Below, piece after piece: positions 27,087 to 35,563 of a stretch of DNA of 64,000 nucleotides. The notes beneath the pieces are model-generated. The model did not search any database and was not told the origin of the DNA. It saw only the letters and a program-made list of their open reading frames with translations. Within the stretch, counting starts at the first letter, position 1, and the number at the start of each line of letters is the position of its first letter. The position numbers and the translations under genes were made by a program. The stretch is taken from positions 62,001 through 126,000 of the forward strand of contig CAVSSK010000003.1 of the NCBI GenBank assembly GCA_963730395.1, given 5' to 3'. Source of the stretch: Bog-473 sp963730395 (lineage in GTDB: Bacteria; Actinomycetota; Acidimicrobiia; Acidimicrobiales; RAAP-2).

Positions 27087-28715
27087 TCAGATCTGCTCGG
27101 GCACCATCTCGATCGCGCCGCAGGGGCACTCCTGCACGCACAGGCCGCAGCCCTTGCAGAAGTCGTAGTCGAAGCGGTAGCCGTGCGCCTCGTCGACCTT
27201 CATCACGGCGTTGTCGGGGCACACGCCGAAGCAGTTGTCGCACTGGAAGCAGTTCCCGCACGACATGCAGCGTCGTGCCTCGAAGAGGGCGGTGGACTCG
27301 TCGAGCCCGCCGACGACCTCGTCGAAGGTGGAGGTGCGGCGGGCGGCCTCGAGGCGGGGGCGGACGGCGTGCGGCGCGTCGGCGTAGTACCACGTGTTGA
27401 GATCGCCCGGTCCGGCCAGCTCGTGGCGGGCTGGGCGGCCGAGGCTGCGGCCTGCCAGCCAGGCGTCGATGGCCCGGGCGGCCCGCTTCCCGTGACCGAT
27501 GGCCTCGGTCAGGGTGCGGGAGCCCTCCACGATGTCGCCGCCGGCGAACACGCCGGGCCGCGCGGTCATCATGTCGGCCCCGACCGGAACGGACCCGCGG
27601 TGCACCGTGATCTCCGGGATCCCGTCGAGCAGCGAGAGGTCCGCCTCCTGCCCGAGCGCCAGCACGACCGCGTCCGCCTGCAGCTCTTCGATCTCGCCCG
27701 TCGGTTGGGGGAAGCCGTCGGCGTCGAGCTCCATGCGCTCGATCGTGAGGACCTCGCCCTCGGCGCCGACGATCGTCGAGAGCCACTTGAGCCGGACGCC
27801 CTCGTCGACTGCATCTTGCACCTCGTCGGCGTTGGCCGGCATGCGCTCCCGGGTGCGCCGGTAGACGATGACGGCGTCCTCGGCGCCGAGGCGGCGCGCC
27901 GTGCGGGCGGCGTCCATGGCGGTGTCACCGCCGCCGTAGATGACGACGCGGCGCCCGAGCACGGGTGCCGCGTCGTCCTCGGCCTCGTGCAGCAGCGTCA
28001 CGGCGTCGAGGATGCGGGCCGAGTCGCCGGCGGGGATGTCGGCGTGCTTGCCCCGCTGGGCCCCCACGGCGAGGAACGCGGCGTCGAAGCCCCCGTCCTT
28101 CATGGCTGTCTCCAGGTCGTCGATCGTGTGCCCGCACTCGATCTCGACCCCCATCGACGCAATCCGCGCGATCTCGCCCTCGACGACGTCGCGGGGCAGC
28201 CGGTAGGAGGGGATGCCGTAGCGCATCATGCCGCCGGGGAGCGGCGACGACTCGAAGAGGACGACCTCGTGCCCGAGGAGCCGCAGGTGGTAGGCGGCCG
28301 AGAGCCCTCCCGGGCCCGAGCCGACGACCATGACCGCCTTGCCCGTCGAAGGGGCCGCCGGCTCGGGCGACCAGCCCTCGCTGAGCGCGCGGTCGCCCAG
28401 GAAGCGCTCGATGGCGTTGATCCCCACCGCTTCGTCGACGACGGCCCTGTTGCAGGCCGTCTGGCACGGGTGGAAGCAGGCCCGCCCCATGACGGCGGGG
28501 AGCGGGTTGTCGCGCATGATCTGGCGCCAGGCCGCCTCGTAGGAGCCGTCCTCGGCCAGGTACAGCCACTGCTGGATGTTCTCGCCGGCCGGGCACGCGT
28601 CGTTGCAGGGGGGGAGCCGGTCGACGTACACCGGCCGCTCCACCCGCCACGAGCCGGTCTTGTTGGCGAGGCTCGAGCCGACCTCGAGCGTGATGGCGAA
28701 CGGCTTGATCGTCAC
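27087..28715 (-). CDS. GltD-like NAD(P)H oxidoreductase with C-terminal 2[4Fe-4S] ferredoxin domain
   Basis: Flavoprotein of 542 residues that should pass electrons between NAD(P)H and the POR iron-sulfur chain. The N-terminal GltD-type cluster region has PPCNDACPAGENIQQWL and CFHPCQTACNRAV; FAD motif VVGSGPGGLSAAYHLRLLGH; NAD(P) motif VVIYGGGDTAMDAARTARRL; second FAD contact GVFAGGDIVEG. From about residue 470 come CMSCGNCFQCDNCFGVCPDN and CKGCGLCVQECPCGAI, a ferredoxin-like end that can replace a separate PorD. The ATG overlaps the PorB stop (ATGA). Confidence 0.9.
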   Translation of the reverse strand: MTIKPFAITLEVGSSLANKTGSWRVERPVYVDRLPPCNDACPAGENIQQWLYLAEDGSYEAAWRQIMRDNPLPAVMGRACFHPCQTACNRAVVDEAVGINAIERFLGDRALSEGWSPEPAAPSTGKAVMVVGSGPGGLSAAYHLRLLGHEVVLFESSPLPGGMMRYGIPSYRLPRDVVEGEIARIASMGVEIECGHTIDDLETAMKDGGFDAAFLAVGAQRGKHADIPAGDSARILDAVTLLHEAEDDAAPVLGRRVVIYGGGDTAMDAARTARRLGAEDAVIVYRRTRERMPANADEVQDAVDEGVRLKWLSTIVGAEGEVLTIERMELDADGFPQPTGEIEELQADAVVLALGQEADLSLLDGIPEITVHRGSVPVGADMMTARPGVFAGGDIVEGSRTLTEAIGHGKRAARAIDAWLAGRSLGRPARHELAGPGDLNTWYYADAPHAVRPRLEAARRTSTFDEVVGGLDESTALFEARRCMSCGNCFQCDNCFGVCPDNAVMKVDEAHGYRFDYDFCKGCGLCVQECPCGAIEMVPEQI

Positions 28716-29698
28716 GGCGCCACCGCATCGGGCTCGAGCAGCCCGTAGCGCGCGATGTTGCGGTCGGCCATCGCCTGGAGGGCGGCGATGATGTCCGGCT
28801 GCGCCGGGCCCCCGTCAGCGTCGAAGAGGTGCGCGTAACGGCCCTGCAGGCGCAGGTACTCCTCGACCGGGGCCGGGCGGCGGATCTTCGACGCCCTCAC
28901 CACCTCGCCGTGCTCGGCCTCGAACACCGGGAACAGGCCCGTCTGCGTGGCCAGCCGGGCGACCTTGACCGTGTCGCTCGGTGCCGATCCCCAACCCAGC
29001 GGGCACGTCACCAGGATGTGGATGTAGCGGGCGCCGTGGATCGCCATGGCCCGCGTGACCTTGTCCTCGAGGTCGTGGAGGTCTGCCACCGTCGCGGTGG
29101 CCACGTAGGGGATCCGATGGGCCATCGCCAGCTCTGGCATGTTCTTGCCCTGCCCGAAGGAGTTTCCCGGATGGGGGCCGACCGCCTCTGTCGTCGCCGT
29201 GCGCGCTGCCGGCGGGGTCGCCCCGGACCGCTGCACGCCGGTGTTCATGTAGGCCTCGTTGTCGTAACAGATGAACAGGACGTCGTCGTTGCGCTCGAAC
29301 ATGCCCGAGAGGCACCCGAAGCCGATGTCCACCGTGCCACCGTCGCCGGCCTGGCCGATCACTCTGGTCTCGGTCCGGCCCTTGACCCGCAGCGCCGCCG
29401 CGACCCCCGTCGCCACGGCCGGGGCGTTGCCGAAGAGGGAGTGGAACCAGGCGATCTGCCACGAGGTCTCGGGGTACGGCGTCGAGAACACCTCCAGGCA
29501 GCCCGTGGCGTTGACGGCCACCATCTGGCCGCCCGTGGCGCGCATGGCGGCGTCGAGCGCATAGCGGGCGCCCAGTGCCTCGCCGCAGCCCTGACAGGCG
29601 CGGTGACCCGACGTCAGCGAGTTGGCCCGCTCCGCCCCGGACTGCACGGTGCGGTCGGAGCGGCTCACCAGCCGGTTGCCGACCGCGAAGCTGCCCAC
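28712..29698 (-). CDS. porB: Pyruvate:ferredoxin oxidoreductase beta subunit
   Basis: TPP-binding catalytic subunit of a 2-oxoacid:ferredoxin oxidoreductase. HRACQGCGEALGARYALDA has the first cluster cysteines; VIGQAGDGGTVDIGFGCLSG is the TPP/Mg motif (GDGG) and CYDNEAYMNTGVQRSGATP the NTG block; a late Cys follows in HILVTCPLGW. The assigned start is GTG at 29698; sequence just upstream reads AVRFYQV in the same frame, so the true start may be the ATG near 29720 with a lost base. Close homologues of this kind usually use pyruvate; other 2-oxoacids are possible. Confidence 0.88.
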   Translation of the reverse strand: MGSFAVGNRLVSRSDRTVQSGAERANSLTSGHRACQGCGEALGARYALDAAMRATGGQMVAVNATGCLEVFSTPYPETSWQIAWFHSLFGNAPAVATGVAAALRVKGRTETRVIGQAGDGGTVDIGFGCLSGMFERNDDVLFICYDNEAYMNTGVQRSGATPPAARTATTEAVGPHPGNSFGQGKNMPELAMAHRIPYVATATVADLHDLEDKVTRAMAIHGARYIHILVTCPLGWGSAPSDTVKVARLATQTGLFPVFEAEHGEVVRASKIRRPAPVEEYLRLQGRYAHLFDADGGPAQPDIIAALQAMADRNIARYGLLEPDAVAP

Positions 29699-29723
29699 CT
29701 GGTAGAAGCGGACGGCTCATCGT

Positions 29724-30977
29724 TCAGCCGATCCTCGAGGCGACGACGCCGAGGTCGCGGAGCATGTTCTCGGCCGTCGGTCCGGAGCGGCGCTGGGTGG
29801 CCATGCGCTCCAGCTCGCGCTCGACGAGGTCCAGGTTGAGGTCGAGGAAGGTCAGACGCTCGGCCTCGCCCTGCAGCGCGGCTTCGAAGACCGGCCGCAG
29901 CGACACCTTGGTGATGGGGCGGCCCCCGAGGCCGGCCACCACCGTCGAGACGGAGACGGGCAGGCCGGTGAGCGACATGGCGACGTCGGTCGAGAGCACG
30001 CCGCCGAACCCCACGCTGAAGGCCTTCTCGACCACGACGATGTGGCGCGCGCTCCCGAGCGCGCTGCGCACCGCGTCGATCGGGAAGGGGCGGAACGATG
30101 TGATGCCGAGGGCGCCGATGCGCAGCCCGGCCTCCCGTTGCTCGTCCACGACGTCCTTGATCGTCCCGAGCACCGAACCCATGGCCACGACGACCACCTC
30201 GGCGTCAGCGCTGCGGTAAGGGTGCACGAGCCCACCCGAGTCTCGCCCGAAGGCCTCCGCGAACTCTGCGCCGAGCTCTCCGATGCGCCCGAGAGCGGTC
30301 AGCTGGCGGGCGTGGGCCAGGTAGCGGACCTCCTCGAACGCCTCGGGCCCCACCATGGCTCCGATGGAGTAGGGGTCGGCGGGGTCGAGCATCTGGCGCG
30401 GCTCGTAGGGAGGCAGGAACGCGTCCACCAGCGCCTGGGTGGGCAGGTCGACCCGTTCGGTGGCGTGGGTGAGGATGAACCCGTCCATGCACACCATCAC
30501 GGGGACCGACAGCTCCTCGGCCAGGCGGAAGGCCTGGATGTGCAGGTCGGCGGCCTCCTGGATCGTCTCGGCGAAGAGCTGGACCCAGCCGGCGTCGCGG
30601 GCCGCCATGGCGTCGCTGTGGTCGTTCCAGATGTTGATGGGCGCGCCCACGGCGCGGTTGGCCAGCGTCATGACGATCGGCAACCCGAGCCCGCCGGCGT
30701 TGTAGACGGCCTCCATCATGAAGAGCAGGCCCTGGCTCGCCGTGGCGGTGAAGGCCCGGGCACCCGCGGCCGAGGCCCCGATGGCCACCGACATGGCGGC
30801 GAACTCGGATTCCACGTTGATGAACTCGCACGGCGCGAGCTCGCCCTTCTTCACCATCTCACCCAGCGCTTCGATGATGTGGGTCTGCGGGGAGATGGGG
30901 TAGGCGCACACCACCTCCGGCCGGCACAGCGCCACCGTCTGCGCGACGGCTCGCGAGCCTTCAATCTGCCGGAGCAC
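29724..30977 (-). CDS. porA: Pyruvate:ferredoxin oxidoreductase alpha subunit
   Basis: Alpha subunit of about 417 residues containing the pyrimidine-binding domain. CAYPISPQTHIIEALGEMV and EFINVESEFAAMSVAIGASA are the conserved N-terminal blocks (with the catalytic-region Glu), TATASQGLLFMMEAVYNAGG follows, and domain II begins around ADAEVVVVAMGSVLGTIKDV. GTG at 30977 overlaps the gamma-subunit gene by 17 bases and gives VLRQIEGSRAVAQTV, a normal N-terminus. Works with PorG and PorB to oxidise pyruvate to acetyl-CoA, or to fix CO2 in reverse when reduced ferredoxin is available. Confidence 0.9.
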   Translation of the reverse strand: MLRQIEGSRAVAQTVALCRPEVVCAYPISPQTHIIEALGEMVKKGELAPCEFINVESEFAAMSVAIGASAAGARAFTATASQGLLFMMEAVYNAGGLGLPIVMTLANRAVGAPINIWNDHSDAMAARDAGWVQLFAETIQEAADLHIQAFRLAEELSVPVMVCMDGFILTHATERVDLPTQALVDAFLPPYEPRQMLDPADPYSIGAMVGPEAFEEVRYLAHARQLTALGRIGELGAEFAEAFGRDSGGLVHPYRSADAEVVVVAMGSVLGTIKDVVDEQREAGLRIGALGITSFRPFPIDAVRSALGSARHIVVVEKAFSVGFGGVLSTDVAMSLTGLPVSVSTVVAGLGGRPITKVSLRPVFEAALQGEAERLTFLDLNLDLVERELERMATQRRSGPTAENMLRDLGVVASRIG

Positions 30978-31569
30978 CGAGCATCGCCCTTCCGTTGGGG
31001 GTCGTGACCTGGCGCACGAGCTGGTACACCTCGGCAACGGCCGCCACATTGCGCTCCGCCACCGACGGGTTGTCGCTGAACCGCTCCCGGATGGCCGAGC
31101 TGATCGCTGCGATGGTGACCTCCGCCGTCAGGGCGGCGAATCCCCCGAGCATCGCGGCGTTGGGGAGCGGCTTGCCGATCTGACGGAGCGCCACCTCGGT
31201 TGCAGGCACGGTCCGCAGGCGCTCGGGCCGGAAGCGGGCCGCCAGCGACGTCAGCCCGAGCTCGTCGAGGGGCCGGGAGGAGTTCACCAGGAGGTAGCCC
31301 TCCGGGCCGAGACCGGCGAAGAGGTCGACCTGGTGGACGAGGGTCGGGTCGATGACGATCACGCAGTCGGGCGCCAGCACCGGCTCCCGGGTCCGGATCT
31401 CCCGCTCGCCGAGGCGGCAGTAGGCGACGACCGGGGCGCCCATCCGCTCGGAGCCGAAGCTCGGGAAGGACTGCGCGTAGCGGCCCTCCTCGAACGCAGC
31501 GAGGGCCAGGAGGTCGGCCGCCGTGACGGCACCCTGCCCGCCTCGGCCGTGGAAGCGCACCTCGAACAC
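30961..31569 (-). CDS. porG: Pyruvate:ferredoxin oxidoreductase gamma subunit
   Basis: Gamma domain of about 202 residues. VRFHGRGGQGAVTAADLLAL is the hallmark start, SFPSFGSERMGAPVVAYCRL and KPLPNAAMLGGFAALT are further family blocks. GTG at 31569 places the hallmark at the N-terminus; the longer frame upstream is Arg-rich noise. First gene of a four-gene minus-strand operon (gamma, alpha, beta, GltD-Fd). Two DosR-like boxes lie 34 and 68 bases upstream. Confidence 0.9.
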   Translation of the reverse strand: MFEVRFHGRGGQGAVTAADLLALAAFEEGRYAQSFPSFGSERMGAPVVAYCRLGEREIRTREPVLAPDCVIVIDPTLVHQVDLFAGLGPEGYLLVNSSRPLDELGLTSLAARFRPERLRTVPATEVALRQIGKPLPNAAMLGGFAALTAEVTIAAISSAIRERFSDNPSVAERNVAAVAEVYQLVRQVTTPNGRAMLGAPAD

Positions 31570-31602
31570 CGTTCCAGCGTGCCCGGCGCCACGCAGGCGC
31601 AG

Positions 31603-31619
31603 TAGAGCCAAAGGTCCCC
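31603..31619 (-). promoter_or_regulatory. DosR-like box 1 upstream of the por operon
   Basis: Minus strand GGGGACCTTTGGCTCTA, 12 of 13 constrained positions. Identity continues beyond the box: CTACT.CGC follows here and in the GAPDH copy. It lies 34 bases ahead of the porG start. Confidence 0.65.
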
Positions 31620-31636
31620 GGTACCCGGTGCCCGGT

Positions 31637-31653
31637 GGTGACGAAAGTCCCTG
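31637..31653 (-). promoter_or_regulatory. DosR-like box 2 upstream of the por operon
   Basis: Minus strand CAGGGACTTTCGTCACC. Against the mycobacterial DosR consensus core GGGACTWWAGTCCCS it matches 13 of 15 positions (GGGACTTTCGTCACC). It lies 17 bases upstream of box 1. Confidence 0.6.
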
Positions 31654-31732
31654 GTGCCCGAGGCGGGCGCAGGCATCAATTGGCGTGGCGAAGTCCGGGC
31701 CCGGCCCGGTGCAACGGGAGGAGCAGCGAACG

Positions 31733-31915
31733 ATGCACATCGAATTGACCGACGAGCAGGTCTCGGATCTACGGGATCTCCTCCGGGCGGCGCTCGGTGA
31801 CCTCAGCTCGGAGATCGCGGCGACGGACAACGCTGCGTACCGGGAGGGCCTCCGGGCCCGGCGAGCGTCGCTCGAGGGCGTGCTGGCGCTGCTCGATCTG
31901 GAGGATGACGCCTAG
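31733..31915 (+). CDS. Hypothetical 60-residue protein
   Basis: Short product with GGGAGGAG about ten bases ahead of its ATG. It reads as two helices: LTDEQVSDLRDLLRAALGDL and ARRASLEGVLALLDLE, with heptad-like leucines. No signal or membrane segment. Divergent from porG with the DosR-like boxes between, so it may share their control. Family not recognised, though similar short helical proteins are common in actinobacteria. Confidence 0.6.
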   Translation: MHIELTDEQVSDLRDLLRAALGDLSSEIAATDNAAYREGLRARRASLEGVLALLDLEDDA

Positions 31916-31928
31916 CCCGGACCTCATC

Positions 31929-31945
31929 GGGGACCTTTGGCACTA
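31929..31945 (+). promoter_or_regulatory. DosR-like box upstream of GAPDH
   Basis: GGGGACCTTTGGCACTA, 12 of 13 constrained positions, beginning 14 bases after the small-gene stop and 76 bases ahead of the GAPDH ATG. Together with flanks, CGGGGACCTTTGGC.CTACT.CGC is shared with the por copy. Confidence 0.65.
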
Positions 31946-31980
31946 CTACGCGTCCCCAGCCGATGGGAGCATCGAATCGA

Positions 31981-31999
31981 GGGGGACCAGCGGTCCCCC
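31981..31999. repeat. 8-bp inverted repeat in the GAPDH leader
   Basis: GGGGGACC and GGTCCCCC separated by AGC, a perfect palindrome 23-41 bases ahead of the GAPDH ATG. It could be an operator (it contains the GGGACC half-site) or a short hairpin in the mRNA leader. Confidence 0.55.
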
Positions 32000-32021
32000 C
32001 AGAGCGATGGAGATGTCGACG

Positions 32022-33035
32022 ATGGCTGTCAGAGTGGCGATCAACGGGTTTGGCCGGACGGGGCGGGCCTTCCTTCGTGCCGCCATCAAGTCGCCCCAGA
32101 GCGTCGAAGTCGCCGCGGTGAACGATCTGGGTGATCCCGAGGCACTGGCACGGCTGCTGGCCCGGGACTCCGTCCATGGGCACTTCCCCCTGCCGGTGTC
32201 CGTCGAGCACGACACGATGATGGTCGGTTCCTCGCCCGTGACCATGCTGATGGAGCCGCACCCGGCCGAGCTGCCCTGGCGCGAGCTGGGCATCGACGTC
32301 GTGATCGAGAGCACGGGCCGGATGACCAGCCGGGAGAAGGCTGCCGCCCACATCGCGGCGGGGGCGCGGCGGGTGATCATCTCGGCGCCGGCCAAGGATG
32401 CGGACGCCACCCTGGTCATGGGCGTGAACGAGGACACCTTCGACCCGGCGCGCGACTTCGTCGTCTCCAACGCGTCGTGCACGACCAACTGCCTGGCCGT
32501 CATGGCCAAGGTGCTCGACGACGCCTTCGGGATGGAGCAGGGCTTCATGACGACGGTCCACGCCTACACGGACGACCAGCACCTCGTCGATGCGCTGCAC
32601 AAGGACCCACGGCGCTCGCGGGGTGCCGCCATCAACATCGTGCCGACCACCACCGGCGCCGCCCGGGCGACGGGCCTCGTGCTGCCCGACGTGGCGGGAC
32701 GGCTCGACGGGCTGTCGCTGCGCGTCCCGGTGCCGGACGGGTCCATCACCGATCTGGTCGCCACGCTCCGGGCCACCCCGACGGTCGACGAGATCCGTGA
32801 CGCCTACCGGTTGGCTGCCGGGACGGGCCGGCTGACCGGCCTGCTCGAGTACTCGGAGGACGACCTGGTGTCGACCGACATCGTCGGCTCCTCCGCCTCG
32901 TGCATCTTCGACTCGAAGCTCACCATGGCCAGCGGCAACTTGGTCAAGGTGCTGGGCTGGTACGACAACGAGACCGGCTATTCGAGCCGACTCGTCGACC
33001 TGGCCACCGTGGTGGGTGGCGCGGTGGAGCGCTGA
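32022..33035 (+). CDS. gap: Glyceraldehyde-3-phosphate dehydrogenase (type I)
   Basis: Glycolytic NAD(P)-dependent dehydrogenase of 337 residues. Rossmann start VRVAINGFGRTGRAFLRAAI, catalytic Cys153 in VVSNASCTTNCLAVM, TTVHAYTDDQHLVDALHKDP, GAAINIVPTTTGAARATG, and C-terminal KVLGWYDNETGYSSRLVDL. ATG at 32022 has GGAG nine bases upstream; two in-frame ATGs at 32007 and 32013 are possible. It has its own DosR-like box and precedes the hydrogenase genes by 72 bases, so it may be cotranscribed with them. Confidence 0.93.
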   Translation: MAVRVAINGFGRTGRAFLRAAIKSPQSVEVAAVNDLGDPEALARLLARDSVHGHFPLPVSVEHDTMMVGSSPVTMLMEPHPAELPWRELGIDVVIESTGRMTSREKAAAHIAAGARRVIISAPAKDADATLVMGVNEDTFDPARDFVVSNASCTTNCLAVMAKVLDDAFGMEQGFMTTVHAYTDDQHLVDALHKDPRRSRGAAINIVPTTTGAARATGLVLPDVAGRLDGLSLRVPVPDGSITDLVATLRATPTVDEIRDAYRLAAGTGRLTGLLEYSEDDLVSTDIVGSSASCIFDSKLTMASGNLVKVLGWYDNETGYSSRLVDLATVVGGAVER

Positions 33036-33107
33036 TCGTCGTTCTCACTCCCTGCTCGCACGGCGGCGTCCGTCACGCCCACCGCCTTGCGGCGTAGGTT
33101 GGGCTCA

Positions 33108-34245
33108 GTGCGCGCCGGAGACGATGCGGTCATCGACGTGGAGGGTCTGGACCGTCTGATCGCGCTGCTGTCCGAGGGCGGCTTCCGGACCATCGGGCCG
33201 GTCGCCCGCGACGGCGCGATCGTGCACGGCGAGGTCGCCGGCGCCGACGATCTGCCCGCCGGCTGGCACGACATCCAGGCTCCCGGGCGGTATCGGCTCG
33301 AGCAGGGGGGCGATGCGGAGATCTTCGGCTGGGCCGTCGGCCCCGCATCGTGGAAGTCCGAGTTCTTCCGGCCCAGCGAGACCATCTGGCGGGCGTCGGT
33401 GGCTGACGGGGCCCTGTCCCTGCGGGTGCCGCCTCCGCCCGAGCGGCCGGTGGCCATCGTGGGCGCCCGCCCGTGCGAGCTGGCGGCGCTCGACGTGCTC
33501 GACCGGGTGCTGGCCGGGGGTGCGGTCCCGGACGACCGGCTACGCGGCACGCCGTGCGGGAACGGTGATCATCGCGGTGGAGTGCGGGAAGCCGTCCGCC
33601 ACCTGCTTCTGCACGTCCATGGACACCGGTCCCGACGCGCGCACGGGCTACGACCTCGCCCTGACCGAGCTGCTCGTGGGTGCGCACCGGTTCTATGTCC
33701 GGGTGGGCAGCGAGGTGGGGGCGGCCCTCCTGGAGCAGTTGGACCGGGTCACGGCGACGGACGAGGACCGCGGTGCTCGCCGAGGAGTCGTGGACGGTGC
33801 CCGCGCCGGCATGGGGCGTTCGCTCCAGACCGAGGGGCTGGCGGCGCTGCTGGCCCGCAATCTCGAGCACCCGCGCTGGGACGAGGTGGCCGAGCGCTGC
33901 CTCTCCTGCGGCAACTGCACCCTGGTCTGTCCCACGTGCTTCTGCGCCGACGTGAAGGACGTGAGCGACGTCGACGGCACGATCGAACGCCGGCGGTCGT
34001 GGGCCTCCTGCTTCGATGTCGACCACTCCTACCTGCACGGCGGCGCCGTCCGGCCCACCACGTCCTCGCGCTACCGGCAGTGGCTCACCCACAAGCTGTC
34101 CACGTGGTGGGACCAGTTCGACACGACCGGTTGCGTCGGCTGCGGGCGCTGCATCGCCTGGTGCCCGGTCGGCATCGACATCACCGAGGAGGCCGCCGCC
34201 ATCCGGGCCACCGAGGGGTCCATGGCGGAGGAGGGCATCGAATGA
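33108..34245 (+). CDS. hydB: Group 3b hydrogenase, iron-sulfur beta subunit (frameshifted)
   Basis: Sulfhydrogenase beta-like electron-transfer subunit. It reads from GTG 33108 through FGWAVGPASWKSEFFRPSET and AIVGARPCELAALDVLDRVL, breaks frame near 33540, and continues with VIIAVECGKPSATCFCTSM. Two [4Fe-4S] motifs follow: CLSCGNCTLVCPTCFC and CVGCGRCIAWCPVGIDI. One inserted or lost base explains the break. It passes electrons between the flavin subunit and the [NiFe] module. Its stop overlaps the next start as ATGA, beginning a chain of overlaps through the operon. Confidence 0.85.
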
Positions 34246-34713
34246 GCGAGACCACGCGCAACCTCCTCTCGGACCATGCCTTCCTGGCCGGCTTCCCCCC
34301 CGAGGCCGTTGCGCTCGTGGCCGACCAGGCGGAGGCTGTCACGTTCCGCCCCGGCGTACTGCTGTTCCGTGAGGGCAGCCCGGCCGATGTCACGTACTTC
34401 ATCATCAAGGGAAGTGTCTCCATCGAGGTCCACGCCCCCAACCGTGGCCCGATCGTCATCGAGACGCTCGAGGCAGGGCAGGTGGTCGGGCTGTCCTGGG
34501 CCGCCCCGCCCTTCCGCTACCAGTTCGACGCGCGCGCCGTCGACGAGGTGGAGGCTGGTGTGCGTGAACACCGAGCGGTTGCGCGTCTCGCTGGCGGAGA
34601 ACCCTGTGCTCGGGTTCCTTCTCCTGGACCGGCTGGCGGGGGTGATCCTCGAACGGCTCCAGGCGACCCGCATCAGGCTGCTCGACATCTACGGCCAGAG
34701 CGATGCTCGCTGA
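34242..34713 (+). CDS. Cyclic nucleotide-binding-domain protein in the hydrogenase operon (frameshifted)
   Basis: Crp-like sensory domain of about 156 residues with no HTH: LFREGSPADVTYFIIKGSVS, VIETLEAGQVVGLSWAAPPF and, after a frame break near 34555, NTERLRVSLAENPVLGFLLL with a final helix ERLQATRIRLLDIYG. It lacks DNA binding, so it probably controls hydrogenase activity or assembly by binding a cyclic nucleotide or acting as a scaffold. It overlaps the upstream gene (ATGA) and the next gene by about 11 bases. Similar genes accompany some actinobacterial group 3b hydrogenases as far as I recall. Confidence 0.78.
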
Positions 34714-35563
34714 GGCCGTTGCCGGCTCCTGGGCCGCGGGGCCGCTGGTTCCCACGCCGTACGTGGTGGTGGGCCGTCGAGAGGAGGCCGCCGACGTGGT
34801 GACACTCTCGCTCGAGCCGACGGAGGGCCAGGCACCGGCATTCCGGCACGGCCAGTTCAACATGGTCACCTCCTTCGGGCGGGGTGAGGTCGCGGTGTCC
34901 ATGTCCAGTGCCCCCGGAGCGCCGGGACCGATGGAGCACTCCATTCGCCGGGTGGGCGCGGTCACCGCGGCGCTCTGCGATGCCCGGGTGGGATCGCTGG
35001 TCGGGATCCGCGGGCCGTTCGGGACGTCGTGGGGCATCGACGAGGTCGAAGACGGCGCCGACGTGGTGGTCCTGGCGGGTGGCATCGGCCTGGCGCCGTT
35101 GCGGGGGGCGGTCCGGGACCTCGTGGAGCGCCAGCAGGCCGGCCGCGGCAGAGCCTTCGTGCTGGCCGGCGCCCGCTCGCCCGACCAGATCCTGTTTCAC
35201 GAGGACCTCGTGGCCTGGGAGCGGGCGGGGGTCCACGTGGGGATCTCCGTCGACGTGGCGGCACCTGGATGGACCGGGCTGGTCGGCGTCGTCACGGCGC
35301 TGCTGCCCGGGGCGCCGTTCGAGGCCTCCGGGTCACTGGCCCTCCTCTGCGGGCCCGAGATCATGATGCGCTTCGGTGGTCGCGCCCTGGTCGACCGGGG
35401 CGTCGATGCCGGTCGTGTCCGGGTCTCGTTGGAGCGCAACATGCAGTGCGGTATCGGCCTGTGCGGCCACTGCCAGATCGGCCCCTTGCTGGTGTGCCGC
35501 GATGGGCCGATCGTCCGCTACGGGGGGCTCGCCGACGGCCTGTTCATGGAGCGGAACCGGTGA
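34703..35563 (+). CDS. hydG: Group 3b hydrogenase, FAD/NAD(P)-binding gamma subunit
   Basis: Ferredoxin-NADP reductase-like diaphorase subunit of 286 residues. The FAD barrel carries FRHGQFNMVTSFGRGEVAVS; the NAD(P) domain has VVVLAGGIGLAPLRGAVRDL and GARSPDQILF, and the C-terminal [2Fe-2S] motif is CGIGLCGHCQIGPLLVC. It joins the hydrogenase to the NAD(P)H pool. It ends in a GTGA overlap with the small subunit. Confidence 0.9.
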   Translation: MLAEAVAGSWAAGPLVPTPYVVVGRREEAADVVTLSLEPTEGQAPAFRHGQFNMVTSFGRGEVAVSMSSAPGAPGPMEHSIRRVGAVTAALCDARVGSLVGIRGPFGTSWGIDEVEDGADVVVLAGGIGLAPLRGAVRDLVERQQAGRGRAFVLAGARSPDQILFHEDLVAWERAGVHVGISVDVAAPGWTGLVGVVTALLPGAPFEASGSLALLCGPEIMMRFGGRALVDRGVDAGRVRVSLERNMQCGIGLCGHCQIGPLLVCRDGPIVRYGGLADGLFMERNR

